DNA of 64,000 bases, taken from positions 145,509 through 209,508 of the forward strand of contig NZ_CAIJDE010000049.1 of NCBI RefSeq assembly GCF_903819335.1, given 5' to 3'. Below, piece by piece: positions 1 through 9,357 of this stretch. Made by a program: the position numbers and the translations under genes. The notes beneath the pieces were generated by a model. That model was not told the origin of the DNA. It saw nothing but the letters and a program-made list of their open reading frames with translations, and did no database searches. The stretch comes from Flavobacterium panici. Its GTDB lineage: Bacteria; Bacteroidota; Bacteroidia; Flavobacteriales; Flavobacteriaceae. How positions within the stretch are numbered: position 1 is the stretch's first letter; the number at the start of each line of letters is the position of its first letter.

Positions 1-2287
1 GTTGCTGTAAGCGTAAGCTCGATACCTTTATTTTCAATATCACCACCATTTACAATCGCTCTTGAGAAAGAAGAAGATTCTGGAGTATTGATATAGAAAA
101 TTTGGTTATCAGTTAAAGTATTAAAGTAGGTAAAATCTAAACCTAAACGATTATTAAAGAATCTTACATCTGCACCAATCTCTGTAGAAGAAGAAATCTC
201 CGGTTTTAAGTTTGGATTCGCTTTTGTGCTTTGTCCGTATAACATACCGCCGTTTCCACCAATGTATGAAAATCTTTGTTGTGTTTGATAAGGATCAGTA
301 TCGTTACCAACTTGTGCATAAGAAGCTCTTACTTTTGCAAAACTGATTACTTCCGGTAATTTAACCATGTCTGAAATCACAGCTGAAAGACCTACAGAAG
401 GATAGAAATAATCTGTTGGTAAAGTTGAAGACCAGTCATTTCTTGCCGTTAAATCTAAGAACAAATAGTTTCTGAAACCAATTTGACCAAATCCATAAAC
501 AGAGTTAATTCTTTTTTCTGAAGCTGTAGAAGTTGATTGAATTGTTTGTACGTTAGACAATGCAAAATAGTTTCTTTTACTTAAAACTCCTCCTGAATTT
601 AAAGCTGAATTACTTTGCTGTAGTGAACTCGCACCAGCATTAAGTCCAACAGAAAAATCTCCAAATTTTTCATTGTAAGAAAGTAAAGCATCAATATTCA
701 ATTCACTTACTGTTTCATAAGATTCGCTGTATGAACCTAAGTTATTATTGAATGCTACAGTTGCATATCTGTTTCTTACGTTTTTGTTTGTCATTTGGTC
801 TAAACCAGCTCTACCTTGTAAACTTAACGTTTTTGTAAATTCATATTTAAGAGAAGCTAAACCAATAAATCTGTTTCTTTTATCTGAACGGGCATCGTCT
901 CTTAAAGCAGACCAAAATGGGTTTCCTCCAGGTGATCCTGTTTCGTCGATAAAGTAATTCATTTGTCTTTGTCCTGCAGCATCAAAATATTCGAAGTTTT
1001 TATAATCGTTATATGCGATACTACGAGGCAATAAATAAGCTGATGTTCCAATAGATTCTTCACCGGTTCTTAATAAGTTATCAATGTCCTGAACGATGTA
1101 GTTTGTTTTTACATCTAATGATAATTTATCAGAGATTTTACTAGTCAATCTTAAGTTAAGATTGTGTCTGTCTAATTGGTTTCCGCCAACAATACCTTCA
1201 GCGCGCGTGTTAGTGTAAGAGAAATAACCCTGCGCTTTTTCGTTACCAGCTGTTACTGTTAAAGTATTAGCTAAATTGTAACCTGTTTTGTAAAAATCAA
1301 TTACGTTGTTTGGCTGTGGAGAATAACTTTGTGTAGCCGGCCCAGCATAATTTGGGTTACGAACTAACTGCCAGTTTGAAACCTGACTTCCGTCTAATTT
1401 TCCTCCCCAGCTTGAACTTGAAGTTGGATTGTAAACTCCGTTTGATCCCTGTCCATATTCATTTTGTAAATTCATCAGGTTGTATGCAGATGAAGCCATG
1501 AAATTAGAGGATACCGAAACAGATGTTTTTCCTGATTTTCCTGATTTTGTTGTAATTACGATAACACCATTACTCGCTCTTGATCCGTAAAGAGCTGCTG
1601 CAGAAGGTCCTTTCAAAACAGTCATCGAAGCAATATCCTCCGGATTGATGTTTGAAATACCATCTGGCTGTGTAGTTCCTCCTGTGTCAATATCAGGATT
1701 TGTTGTTGTTGTACCGTTACTAATAGGCACACCATCTACTACATATAATGGCTGGTTGTTTCCGTTAAGAGATCTGTTACCTCTTAATGTAATTCTTGAA
1801 GAAGAACCAACACCATTTGAAGTTGTAGAATAGTTAAGACCAGCAACTTTACCAGATAGTGAGTTAGCAACGTTTAATGACCTTGCTTCTGATAATTCGT
1901 CTACTCCAATGTTTTGAGCTGAATAAGTAATTGCTTTTTTCTCTCTCTTGATACCAAGAGCAGTTACTACTACTTCTCCTAATTGTTGTGCCGAAGCTCC
2001 TAACGCAGCATTAATGGTAGTTTGAGTTCCTACAGTTACTTCTTTTGAAGAAGAACCAACATAAGAGAAAACCAAAACTGCTGATTGATTTGGAACTGTA
2101 ATAGAGTACTTACCATCAAAATCTGATGATGTACTTGTTTTTGTTCCCTTAACAACAACATTTGCCCCAGGGATCGGAATTCCGCTTTGGGCATCTGTTA
2201 TCGTTCCTTTTACTGTTGTTTGTGCTTCCAGATTTTGAAATCCAAATAAGCATATCACAAACAGTAATTTTAGTACGTTCTTGATCA
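1..2287 (-). CDS. susC: SusC-type TonB-dependent outer-membrane receptor, C-terminus outside window
   Basis: This gene reads on the minus strand from an ATG at 2285-2287 and stays open to the window edge, so only about 762 N-terminal residues are visible. The protein starts with a signal peptide (MIKNVLKLLFVICLFGF, ending near LEAQ). A carboxypeptidase-D-like domain follows (about residues 22-100, with the GIPIPGANVVVKGT block), then a TonB plug with SusC-family signatures (LYVVDGVPI and GPSAAALYGSRASNGVIVIT), then the start of the beta-barrel. Such receptors import oligosaccharides across the outer membrane, normally with a SusD lipoprotein, which would lie beyond base 1. It follows the GH3 gene on the same strand after a 263-base gap that carries a dyad element, so it may head its own transcript. 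The link to N-glycans is inferred from its neighbours. Confidence 0.93.
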
Positions 2288-2376
2288 TATTTAGTTGTTT
2301 TTTGAGTTAATAACATGTTAAACTTAAGAATACATTTTGTTAACAGGATATAATTTCGACAAATGACAAGTTTGAA

Positions 2377-2459
2377 AAGGTGTTGGGAATACATTTATCA
2401 TTTTAGGGTACGAAAACGTTTTAAATTGTAATCTTTATCCTCTTTATTTCCAACACCTT
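2377..2459. promoter_or_regulatory. Symmetric dyad with central AAAACGTTTT, candidate operator for the SusC gene
   Basis: Inverted arms AAGGTGTTGG (2377-2386) and CCAACACCTT (2450-2459) flank a perfect 10-bp palindrome AAAACGTTTT at 2413-2422. The palindrome's centre falls within one base of the midpoint of the two arms. The element sits about 90-170 bases before the SusC start and just downstream of the GH3 stop. AAAACGTTTT resembles a LacI/GalR-type half-site pair, but that comparison is inference. No clear TAnnTTTG promoter was found nearby. The outer arms could instead form a long-looped stem in RNA. Confidence 0.4.
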
Positions 2460-2550
2460 GTTCGCATTAATCGAAGTGTTTTACTCTTTTTTCAACTACA
2501 TTCTTTCTTAATTCTCTTAAACGTTAAAAATATTATTAGTTTTCATCGAA

Positions 2551-5211
2551 TTAGTTCAAAACTTTGAAATTTGTTTTGATCAAATCCGTAGAATTTCCTC
2601 CAACCATAACTTCAAAATCTCCCGGTTCTACAACACGTTTCATTTCTCTGTTCCAAATAGATAACTCATCTGGTGTAAGTATAAACTCAACCGTTTTGGT
2701 TTCACCTTTCTTAATATTTAATCTTTTGAATCCTTTTAAGTTTTTTTCAGGAGTTGTCGTGCTGCTGTAAACATCCTTAACATATAATTGTACAACCTCG
2801 TCTCCGTCTCTGCTTCCAGTGTTTTTAACATCAACCGAAACTTTTAGCTCTCCGTCAGCTTTAATTTCTTTTGAACTGATTTTCAAATTTGAATATTCAA
2901 ACTTCGTATAACTCAATCCGTAACCGAATGTATATAAAGGATGTTCACTTTCTGCAACGTATCTATGAATCGCAGATCGTTTTTGGTTATAATATATAGG
3001 TAGCTGTCCAACTGATTTTGGAACTGTAATAGGCAATCTTCCACCCGGATTATAATCTCCAAATAAAACATCAGCTACTGCTCTTCCTCCTAATTCTCCC
3101 GGAAACCAGCCTTCAACAACTGCCGGAATATTTTCTGCAATCCAGTTTGTCGAAAGCGGACGTCCGTTTAACAATACACAAACTACGGGAGTTCCTGTTT
3201 TTTGAATTTCTTCGATCAATTCCTGCTGCATTCCGAATAAGTCTAAAGAAGCAACATCTCTGTTTTCTTCTACCAATTCGTTTGATTCTCCTAAAACTAC
3301 AATCGCAACATCGGCTTTTTTAGCAGCATCGATTGCAGGTTGTAAGTTTACTTTTTCTAAGTTCCAGCGTAAGTGCGCTCTGGCTCCCCAGCCTCCTTCC
3401 CACATTTCAATGCGGACTTTGTATTTTTTTCCTGCTTCAATATTTTTTGGCGTTGTAACCATGCTTGTCGCACCTTTTGTCCAGTTGTCGATTACTAGTT
3501 GATCATCAATCCACATTCTGATTCCGTCATCAGAACTTAAACCAATCCAGCCGTCAAATGCTTTATCTGATTTTATGTAACCAGTCCATCTAATAGAGAA
3601 ATCATCATCTGTAACGCCATCACCCGGAGACCAAGGCCAGTCAAACTCTAATTGGTTGTCAATACGAGTCAATGCAGGAGTTCCTTCTACATTTCTGTTA
3701 TTGAAATATTCTCCTTTTAATCCGTTTTGAGCTTCATCTGGAGTAAATAAATATTTAGATGGAATAATTTGTCCTTTTACAATTAAAGGAACACCTTCTT
3801 CATAAACAACATTGGCCGTTTTTCCAACTAATTGCTGAATACCTTCGTAAACTGTTGTTCCAACGCTGTTTTTTGGAGCATATCCACCCAATCTTGAAGC
3901 ATTTGCATTTGGTCCAATAACAGCAACATTTTTGATCTCCTTGCTTAAAGGCAAAATGTTGTTGTCATTTTTCAACAAAATCATAGATTTCTGAGCCGCT
4001 TCCAGAGCCACATTCTGATTTTCTTTAGTATGAAAACGTTCTTTGATGAGGTTTTTATCTGTGTATGGATTTTCGAATAACCCTAATAAGAATTTCAAAC
4101 GTAAAACTCCTCCGGCAGCACGGTCAATCTGCGCCATTGTCAATTTCTTTTCGTTTACTAATTCTATAATACTCGTTTGCCAGAATTCATTTGTAAAATC
4201 ATAAAACTGCATATCAACTCCCGCTGCAATCGCTTCTCTAATACTTTCTTTTGGAGAACTGGTAACAAAATGTGTTACCTGAAGATATTTTATAGCTCCT
4301 AAATCTGAAACTACAATTCCTTTAAAACCCCATTCGTTTCTCAAAACATCAGTCAATAACCAATGATTCGCTGCACAAGGAATTCCGTCTAATTCAGAAT
4401 ACGCACACATCGTTCCCAATGCACCGCCTTTTCTAAATGCTTTTTCAAATGAAGGCAAATGATCTTCTCTCGCCGAACGTTCTCCGACTAAAATTGGAGA
4501 AGAATTTCCTCCCGCCTGCGGAATACCGTGAACGGCAAAATGCTTAGGTTCTGCAATAATCGAACGATCTGATTTTAAATCATCGCCTTGCATTCCTTTA
4601 ATCATCGCCAATCCAATTTCACTGTTTAAATAGGCATCTTCACCAAAAGTTTCGGCAACACGTCCCCAGCGAGGTTCACGGCCTAAATCTAAATTTGGAC
4701 CTAAACCAAAATGAACTCCATGCGATCTTGCTTCCATCGCAATAACTTTTCCCACTTTGTCCATTACGTTTGTATCCCAGGTTGCTCCAAGACCAATATT
4801 CATTGGGAAAGCTGTACTTCCTTCATCTAAATATCCGTGAAGCATCTCGCACATAATCAATGCAGGAATTCCCCATTTATTTTTTTTAATTATCTCACTT
4901 TGAAGGTCATTAATCATTTTAGCCGAACGCGGATAAATATCATGAATCGCCCCAATTCCCAGATTTCCAATTTTAGCATCTGATTTTACTTTTGAGAAAT
5001 CTTCTTTTTCCTTAAAAAATTCGCCTTTGTACATATCCATCTGGCGCACTTTTTCTTCAAGCGACATACGGCTTAACAAGTCTTTTACCCTATCTTCTGT
5101 CGGTAGTTTTGCATCTTGATACGGGTATTTTTTCTGCGCATAGGTTTGGTTAAAAAAACCTACAGCCATTACAAAAATAATGGCTGTTTTTTTGATTTTG
5201 AGTTGTAACAT
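2551..5211 (-). CDS. Exported GH3 beta-glycosidase with inserted PA14 domain
   Basis: The 886-residue protein has a signal peptide (cleavage near QTYAQ), then the GH3 (beta/alpha)8 domain, the GH3 C-terminal sandwich and a fibronectin-III-like end. A PA14 module sits inside the C-terminal catalytic region at about residues 490-630 (LKGEYFNNRNVEGTP ... LSSDDGIRMWIDD), a layout known from GH3 beta-glucosidases and xylosidases. The likely nucleophile is Asp303 in GIVVSD; the substrate-site blocks EPKHFAVHG and GREPRWGR are intact. It starts 12 bases after the GH92 gene and is probably co-transcribed with it. GH3 specificity cannot be read from sequence. In this N-glycan setting, removal of the beta-1,2-xylose of plant N-glycans is a reasonable hypothesis, with beta-glucosidase as the alternative. 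Confidence 0.93.
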   Translation of the reverse strand: MLQLKIKKTAIIFVMAVGFFNQTYAQKKYPYQDAKLPTEDRVKDLLSRMSLEEKVRQMDMYKGEFFKEKEDFSKVKSDAKIGNLGIGAIHDIYPRSAKMINDLQSEIIKKNKWGIPALIMCEMLHGYLDEGSTAFPMNIGLGATWDTNVMDKVGKVIAMEARSHGVHFGLGPNLDLGREPRWGRVAETFGEDAYLNSEIGLAMIKGMQGDDLKSDRSIIAEPKHFAVHGIPQAGGNSSPILVGERSAREDHLPSFEKAFRKGGALGTMCAYSELDGIPCAANHWLLTDVLRNEWGFKGIVVSDLGAIKYLQVTHFVTSSPKESIREAIAAGVDMQFYDFTNEFWQTSIIELVNEKKLTMAQIDRAAGGVLRLKFLLGLFENPYTDKNLIKERFHTKENQNVALEAAQKSMILLKNDNNILPLSKEIKNVAVIGPNANASRLGGYAPKNSVGTTVYEGIQQLVGKTANVVYEEGVPLIVKGQIIPSKYLFTPDEAQNGLKGEYFNNRNVEGTPALTRIDNQLEFDWPWSPGDGVTDDDFSIRWTGYIKSDKAFDGWIGLSSDDGIRMWIDDQLVIDNWTKGATSMVTTPKNIEAGKKYKVRIEMWEGGWGARAHLRWNLEKVNLQPAIDAAKKADVAIVVLGESNELVEENRDVASLDLFGMQQELIEEIQKTGTPVVCVLLNGRPLSTNWIAENIPAVVEGWFPGELGGRAVADVLFGDYNPGGRLPITVPKSVGQLPIYYNQKRSAIHRYVAESEHPLYTFGYGLSYTKFEYSNLKISSKEIKADGELKVSVDVKNTGSRDGDEVVQLYVKDVYSSTTTPEKNLKGFKRLNIKKGETKTVEFILTPDELSIWNREMKRVVEPGDFEVMVGGNSTDLIKTNFKVLN

Positions 5212-5223
5212 AGTTGTGAGAGT

Positions 5224-7473
5224 TTAATTTTGAATCACTTTGAGCGTTCCTCCATTCACAAAATCATCGTGTGAAATGAAATAACTGTTCAGTGGTTTTC
5301 CGTTTAATTCTATTGTTTTGATTTTTCCATCAGTATTGATTTCTTTTTCAATAACAATATTTTCTTTTTTATAATATCTTGAATCTAATTTGATTGTTAC
5401 TTTATCAAACATTGGGGTTGTAATCGTATAAATTGCGTCGCCGGGAGATATTGGATAAAATCCCATCATGGAATATACTAACCAAGCCGACATTGTTCCG
5501 GTATCATCATTTCCGGGTAATCCTTTTGGTTTGTTTTGAAAATATTCCTGTACCAGTTTTTTAACCAGTTCCTGACTTCTCCATTCTTCGCCTTTTACAT
5601 AATTGAATAAGTAGGGATAAGCAATATCCGGCTCGTTTGCCATATCAAATTTTTTGTCATCAAAAACTTTTTGCAATTGATCTGAGAAAGGTTTATCACC
5701 GCCCATTAATTTCATCAATCCTTTGATATCATGCGGAACCATAAAAGCATATTGCCACGCATTTCCTTCGATAAAGCCAACATTTGCTTCAAAATTAGAT
5801 CCTGCTTCAGGGTCAAAAGGTTCGTACCAATTTCCGTTAGCAATTCTTGGACGGAGCAATTTTAAATTTTTGTCAAATAATTTTTGGTAGGATAATGAAC
5901 GTTTAGCAAAACGTTTATAATCTTCTTTTTCACCCAATGCTTTTGCTAAAAGTGAAATCGCATAATCTGAAGTATTGTATTCCAGCGTTGTAGAAACAGG
6001 TCCGGGATAATTAGTCGATAAATATCCTTTTTCTATATATTCTTTAAGTCCCGGACGCAGCGGATTATTTTCTATTTGGTCTGCGCCTTTTAACATTGCA
6101 TAGTAAGCTTTGTAAACATCAAAATCCTGAATTCCTTTTAAGCAGGCATCAACTATAACAATACTTGCCGGATCTCCTACCATTGTAAATGTTTCTGTAG
6201 AATTTAATTCCCATTTTGGCAGCCAGCCGTTTTCATCATACATTTTCAACATGCTTTTTATCATATCCGATTGCTGCTTAGGATAAACTAAAGACGTTAA
6301 CGGATGCATGTTTCGATACGTGTCCCATAATGAAAATACGGTATAACGCGTGCCATCGGTTTTACCAATTTTGGTTCTTTTAATCTGCGGATATTCTCCG
6401 TTTACATCATTTAAAGTATTCGGATGAATTAATGTATGATATAAAGCGGTGTAAAAAATCGTTTTATCATCTTCGGAACCGCCTTCGACTAAAATTTTCG
6501 AAAGTTCGTCATTCCATTCTTTGTAAGTGTCTTTATAAACGGCATCAAACGATTTATCTCCGGTTTCTTTTTCTAAATTTTCTCTGGCATTTTCGATGCT
6601 TACATACGAAATTCCAATTTTAACTTCAACCGTTTCTTGTTTGTCAAATTTGTAGCTGAAATAACTTCCAATACTATCGCCAACTACTGTTTTGATGGTA
6701 TTTTTCATTATTCTTGCCTTACCATTATATCCTGACATCCATTGTGCTTCGACACCGTTATATTTAGAAGGTTTTTTCCAAACACCGAATTTTTCAGCTG
6801 GTTTAGAAAACTTGGCTACAAAATAAACCGGATAAGCATCTTCCGGGCTGTTATAACAAAACGAACCAACAGAACGCATTCCTTCAATTTCTGTAGAAGA
6901 AACTACTTTGATCATCGAGCCTTCTTCATTCGTTAATCCTAAACCAAGATTTATTAAAATGTTCGACTGTCCTTTCGGGAAAGAGAATCTGCTTACACCA
7001 ACTCGTTTTGAAGCTGTAAATTCTCCTTTAACCTTATATTTCTTAAGGTCAACGCTGTAATATCCGGCTTTTGCCACTTCATTAGAATACGTCGATCCGT
7101 ATTTTAAATGATCGATTTCTAGATTTCCGGTTGTTGGCATCAATAAAATAACGCCCAGTTCCGGACAACCTACACCGCTCAAATTGACCTGACTAAATCC
7201 GGTTAAAAAAGTGTTTTCGTTTACATATGGATTCGACAGCCACTGACTGTCTTTTTCCATTGGAGTATTTTTTACCCCGGCAACATTAAACGGACTTATA
7301 CTTGCCATTCCGCGTGGTGCAATCGGTCCCGGAAAAGCAGCTCCAAAGTTGGAAGTTCCAATAAACGGATTCACATAATCTGCAGGTTGTTGTGCAAAAC
7401 TTGTGATGCTAAAAAACAGCATGCAAAAGCTGCATGCTGTTTTTAAAATTAATTTTTTTGATATTGAAAACAT
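5224..7473 (-). CDS. Exported GH92 alpha-mannosidase (first copy)
   Basis: The protein has 749 residues and a signal peptide (MFSISKKLILKTACSFCML, cleavage near SFAQQ). Its N-terminus carries the GH92 opening YVNPFIGTSNFGAAFPG. The C-terminal half has the EGNAWQY block (probably containing the acid Glu) and a GNDDTGTMSAW motif near residue 654. Family members are Ca2+-dependent exo-alpha-mannosidases that trim alpha-1,2, 1,3, 1,4 or 1,6 mannose from N-glycans. The second GH92 in this locus has GNEDCGQMSAW instead, so the two copies belong to different subgroups and probably cut different linkages or positions. The gene starts 4 bases after the GH29 stop and is followed 12 bases later by GH3, so the three form a tight unit. 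Family assignment is firm; linkage is not. Confidence 0.95.
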   Translation of the reverse strand: MFSISKKLILKTACSFCMLFFSITSFAQQPADYVNPFIGTSNFGAAFPGPIAPRGMASISPFNVAGVKNTPMEKDSQWLSNPYVNENTFLTGFSQVNLSGVGCPELGVILLMPTTGNLEIDHLKYGSTYSNEVAKAGYYSVDLKKYKVKGEFTASKRVGVSRFSFPKGQSNILINLGLGLTNEEGSMIKVVSSTEIEGMRSVGSFCYNSPEDAYPVYFVAKFSKPAEKFGVWKKPSKYNGVEAQWMSGYNGKARIMKNTIKTVVGDSIGSYFSYKFDKQETVEVKIGISYVSIENARENLEKETGDKSFDAVYKDTYKEWNDELSKILVEGGSEDDKTIFYTALYHTLIHPNTLNDVNGEYPQIKRTKIGKTDGTRYTVFSLWDTYRNMHPLTSLVYPKQQSDMIKSMLKMYDENGWLPKWELNSTETFTMVGDPASIVIVDACLKGIQDFDVYKAYYAMLKGADQIENNPLRPGLKEYIEKGYLSTNYPGPVSTTLEYNTSDYAISLLAKALGEKEDYKRFAKRSLSYQKLFDKNLKLLRPRIANGNWYEPFDPEAGSNFEANVGFIEGNAWQYAFMVPHDIKGLMKLMGGDKPFSDQLQKVFDDKKFDMANEPDIAYPYLFNYVKGEEWRSQELVKKLVQEYFQNKPKGLPGNDDTGTMSAWLVYSMMGFYPISPGDAIYTITTPMFDKVTIKLDSRYYKKENIVIEKEINTDGKIKTIELNGKPLNSYFISHDDFVNGGTLKVIQN

Positions 7474-7477
7474 ATTC

Positions 7478-8962
7478 TTATCTGTTAATAGCTTCTATTT
7501 TTAAAGTCCATGCTTCTTTTGCAGGTAAATTATTTCTAAGGCTTTCCGGAATTACAACTTTAAATCCATTTCCTTCTTTTGTCCATTTTAGAGAAGTTTT
7601 AGAACCTAACATGGTAATTTTTGTTCCTTTTTTAGGGCTGATAGATTTTACTGTAACGCTTGCAGGAATTTTATCTTCTCCGTCTTTTGCTAAATAAAAA
7701 GCAAATACATTTCCAGCTTTATTTTGTGTAAAGCAAATGTTGTCTTCTTTAAAAGGCTCAATTGGTTTCGTATCATAAATCGCAACACTGTTTACTTTCA
7801 TCCAGTCTGCATAAGCCTGTAATAAATCATAAGCACCTTGCTGCCATTCTCCTTCCGGACTTGGTGCAACGTTTAATAATAAGTTTCCGCCTTTTGCAAC
7901 AATGTCAACCAACATGTGAATTCCTTGTCTTCCCGTCATGTATTTTGCATCTGGAGTATACGACCATCCGCCGCCAGAAGTAATACAAGATTCCCAAGGA
8001 TAAGGTAATGTTTTTGCCGGAACACGACCTTCTGGAGTTAAATAATTTTGGTTTTTTCCGTGAACCGCTCTGTCAACCACAATTAATCCTGGTTGTTTTT
8101 GGCGTGCTTTCACCACCAATTCGTCCATTTTTGGATCCTGATCTACAACTCTGTGTTTGATGAAACCGTTTTTAGATTCGTTTTCAGCAAATTTCTCGTC
8201 GTAGTTTTCTTTTAAATTTTGTTGATCTCTTTTTCTAACCCAGCCTCCGTCAAGCCATAAAATATCTACTTTACCGTAATTAGTAAGGATTTCTAAAATT
8301 TGGTTGTGAGTGAAGTCAACATATTTTTGCCATTTTTCAGGATATAATGACGGATCGTAATTTACGTTTCTGTCGAAAGGTGGAAAATACGGATCCCAGT
8401 AATTTTCGTTATGCCAGTCTGGTTTTGAGAAATAAGCTCCAGTTGAAATATTCTCAGCTCTAAAAGCATTGAAAACTTCTTTCAAAACATCGGCTTTTGG
8501 ATTTGTGCTGAAAGGACAATCCTTGTCTGTCACTTTATAATCAGAATATTTAGTGTCGTACATATTAAATCCGTCATGGTGTTTGGTGGTAAAAACCATG
8601 TATTTCATTCCCGCAGCTTTTGCCGCTTTTGCCCATTTTGTTGGATCAAATTTGGTTGGATTAAAAGTCTTTTTCAAACCTTCATAATCTTTTACATATT
8701 GATTATAATTGGCAGGATTGCTTCCTTTTTTACGTTCGCACCATCCATAATCTTCCGGGCATATTGACCATGATTCTACAATTCCCCATTGGCTGTATGT
8801 TCCCCAGTGCATTAATAATCCAAACTTTTTGCCTTGCCATGCCTCTAAATTTTTCAACACCAACGGATCCGTTTCCGGTACATAACGCTCATCTTCATAA
8901 ATGGCCTGCGAAAACATTTGAACGGAAAATAATAACGCGATTATGAATATTCCTCTTTTCAT
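7478..8962 (-). CDS. Exported GH29 alpha-L-fucosidase (first copy)
   Basis: The 494-residue protein has a signal peptide ending near QMFSQA. The GH29 barrel begins with KKFGLLMHWGTYSQWG. The substrate-binding TTKHHDGFNMYDTKYSDY is intact, and the catalytic nucleophile is Asp238 in VDILWLDGGW. No discoidin or CBM module follows, so the length is that of the plain catalytic unit. It would release alpha-linked fucose in the periplasm. Core alpha-1,3 or alpha-1,6 fucose, or Lewis-type fucose on N-glycan antennae, would fit the neighbouring GH20, GH2 and GH92 genes. A 395-base gap full of palindromic repeats separates it from the upstream GH20 gene, but downstream it is only 4 bases from GH92. Confidence 0.95.
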   Translation of the reverse strand: MKRGIFIIALLFSVQMFSQAIYEDERYVPETDPLVLKNLEAWQGKKFGLLMHWGTYSQWGIVESWSICPEDYGWCERKKGSNPANYNQYVKDYEGLKKTFNPTKFDPTKWAKAAKAAGMKYMVFTTKHHDGFNMYDTKYSDYKVTDKDCPFSTNPKADVLKEVFNAFRAENISTGAYFSKPDWHNENYWDPYFPPFDRNVNYDPSLYPEKWQKYVDFTHNQILEILTNYGKVDILWLDGGWVRKRDQQNLKENYDEKFAENESKNGFIKHRVVDQDPKMDELVVKARQKQPGLIVVDRAVHGKNQNYLTPEGRVPAKTLPYPWESCITSGGGWSYTPDAKYMTGRQGIHMLVDIVAKGGNLLLNVAPSPEGEWQQGAYDLLQAYADWMKVNSVAIYDTKPIEPFKEDNICFTQNKAGNVFAFYLAKDGEDKIPASVTVKSISPKKGTKITMLGSKTSLKWTKEGNGFKVVIPESLRNNLPAKEAWTLKIEAINR

Positions 8963-9079
8963 CTTTATTCTATTTATAGTTTTTTGTTTTTGTTCGTTGT
9001 TTAATTGTGAAAATCACATTTAAGATATTGAGACAAAGTGTCCTTTCTATCTAATTTTTTCAAAGTTTCTCCACCTTTT

Positions 9080-9183
9080 TTGTCATTTCGACGAAGGAGA
9101 AATCTTCGCAAGAAACTCCTCATAGTAATTCATCAATCTTTGTCGAGCTACTCGTGGAGATTTCTCCTTCGTCGAAATGACAA
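9080..9183. repeat. Type-1 palindromic repeat, copy 1
   Basis: About 26 bp at each end are perfect inverted repeats: TTGTCATTTCGACGAAGGAG on the left and its complement on the right. The inner part of each arm is weaker, and the loop side holds CAATCTTTGTCGAG, which recurs in the other copies. The 395-base GH20-GH29 gap (8963-9357) holds this copy and copy 2, repeating directly with a 156-base period. No gene is seen there. Confidence 0.9.
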
Positions 9184-9235
9184 GATTGCGTGTAATACTA
9201 TGAACATATGGCTTTGACAAAGCTTCTGCGCATTT

Positions 9236-9339
9236 TTGTCATTTCGACGAAGGAGAAATCTTCGCAAGAAACTCCTCATAGTAATTCATCAATCTTTGTC
9301 GAGCTACTTATGAAGATTTCTCCTCCGTCGAAATGACAA
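9236..9339. repeat. Type-1 palindromic repeat, copy 2
   Basis: Nearly identical to copy 1, with a few changes in the right arm (CCTCCGTCG instead of CCTTCGTCG). It ends 18 bases past the GH20 stop when read in the direction of transcription, so a transcript leaving GH20 would first meet this hairpin and then copy 1. Confidence 0.9.
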
Positions 9340-9357
9340 GATTGTGTGTAATACAGC

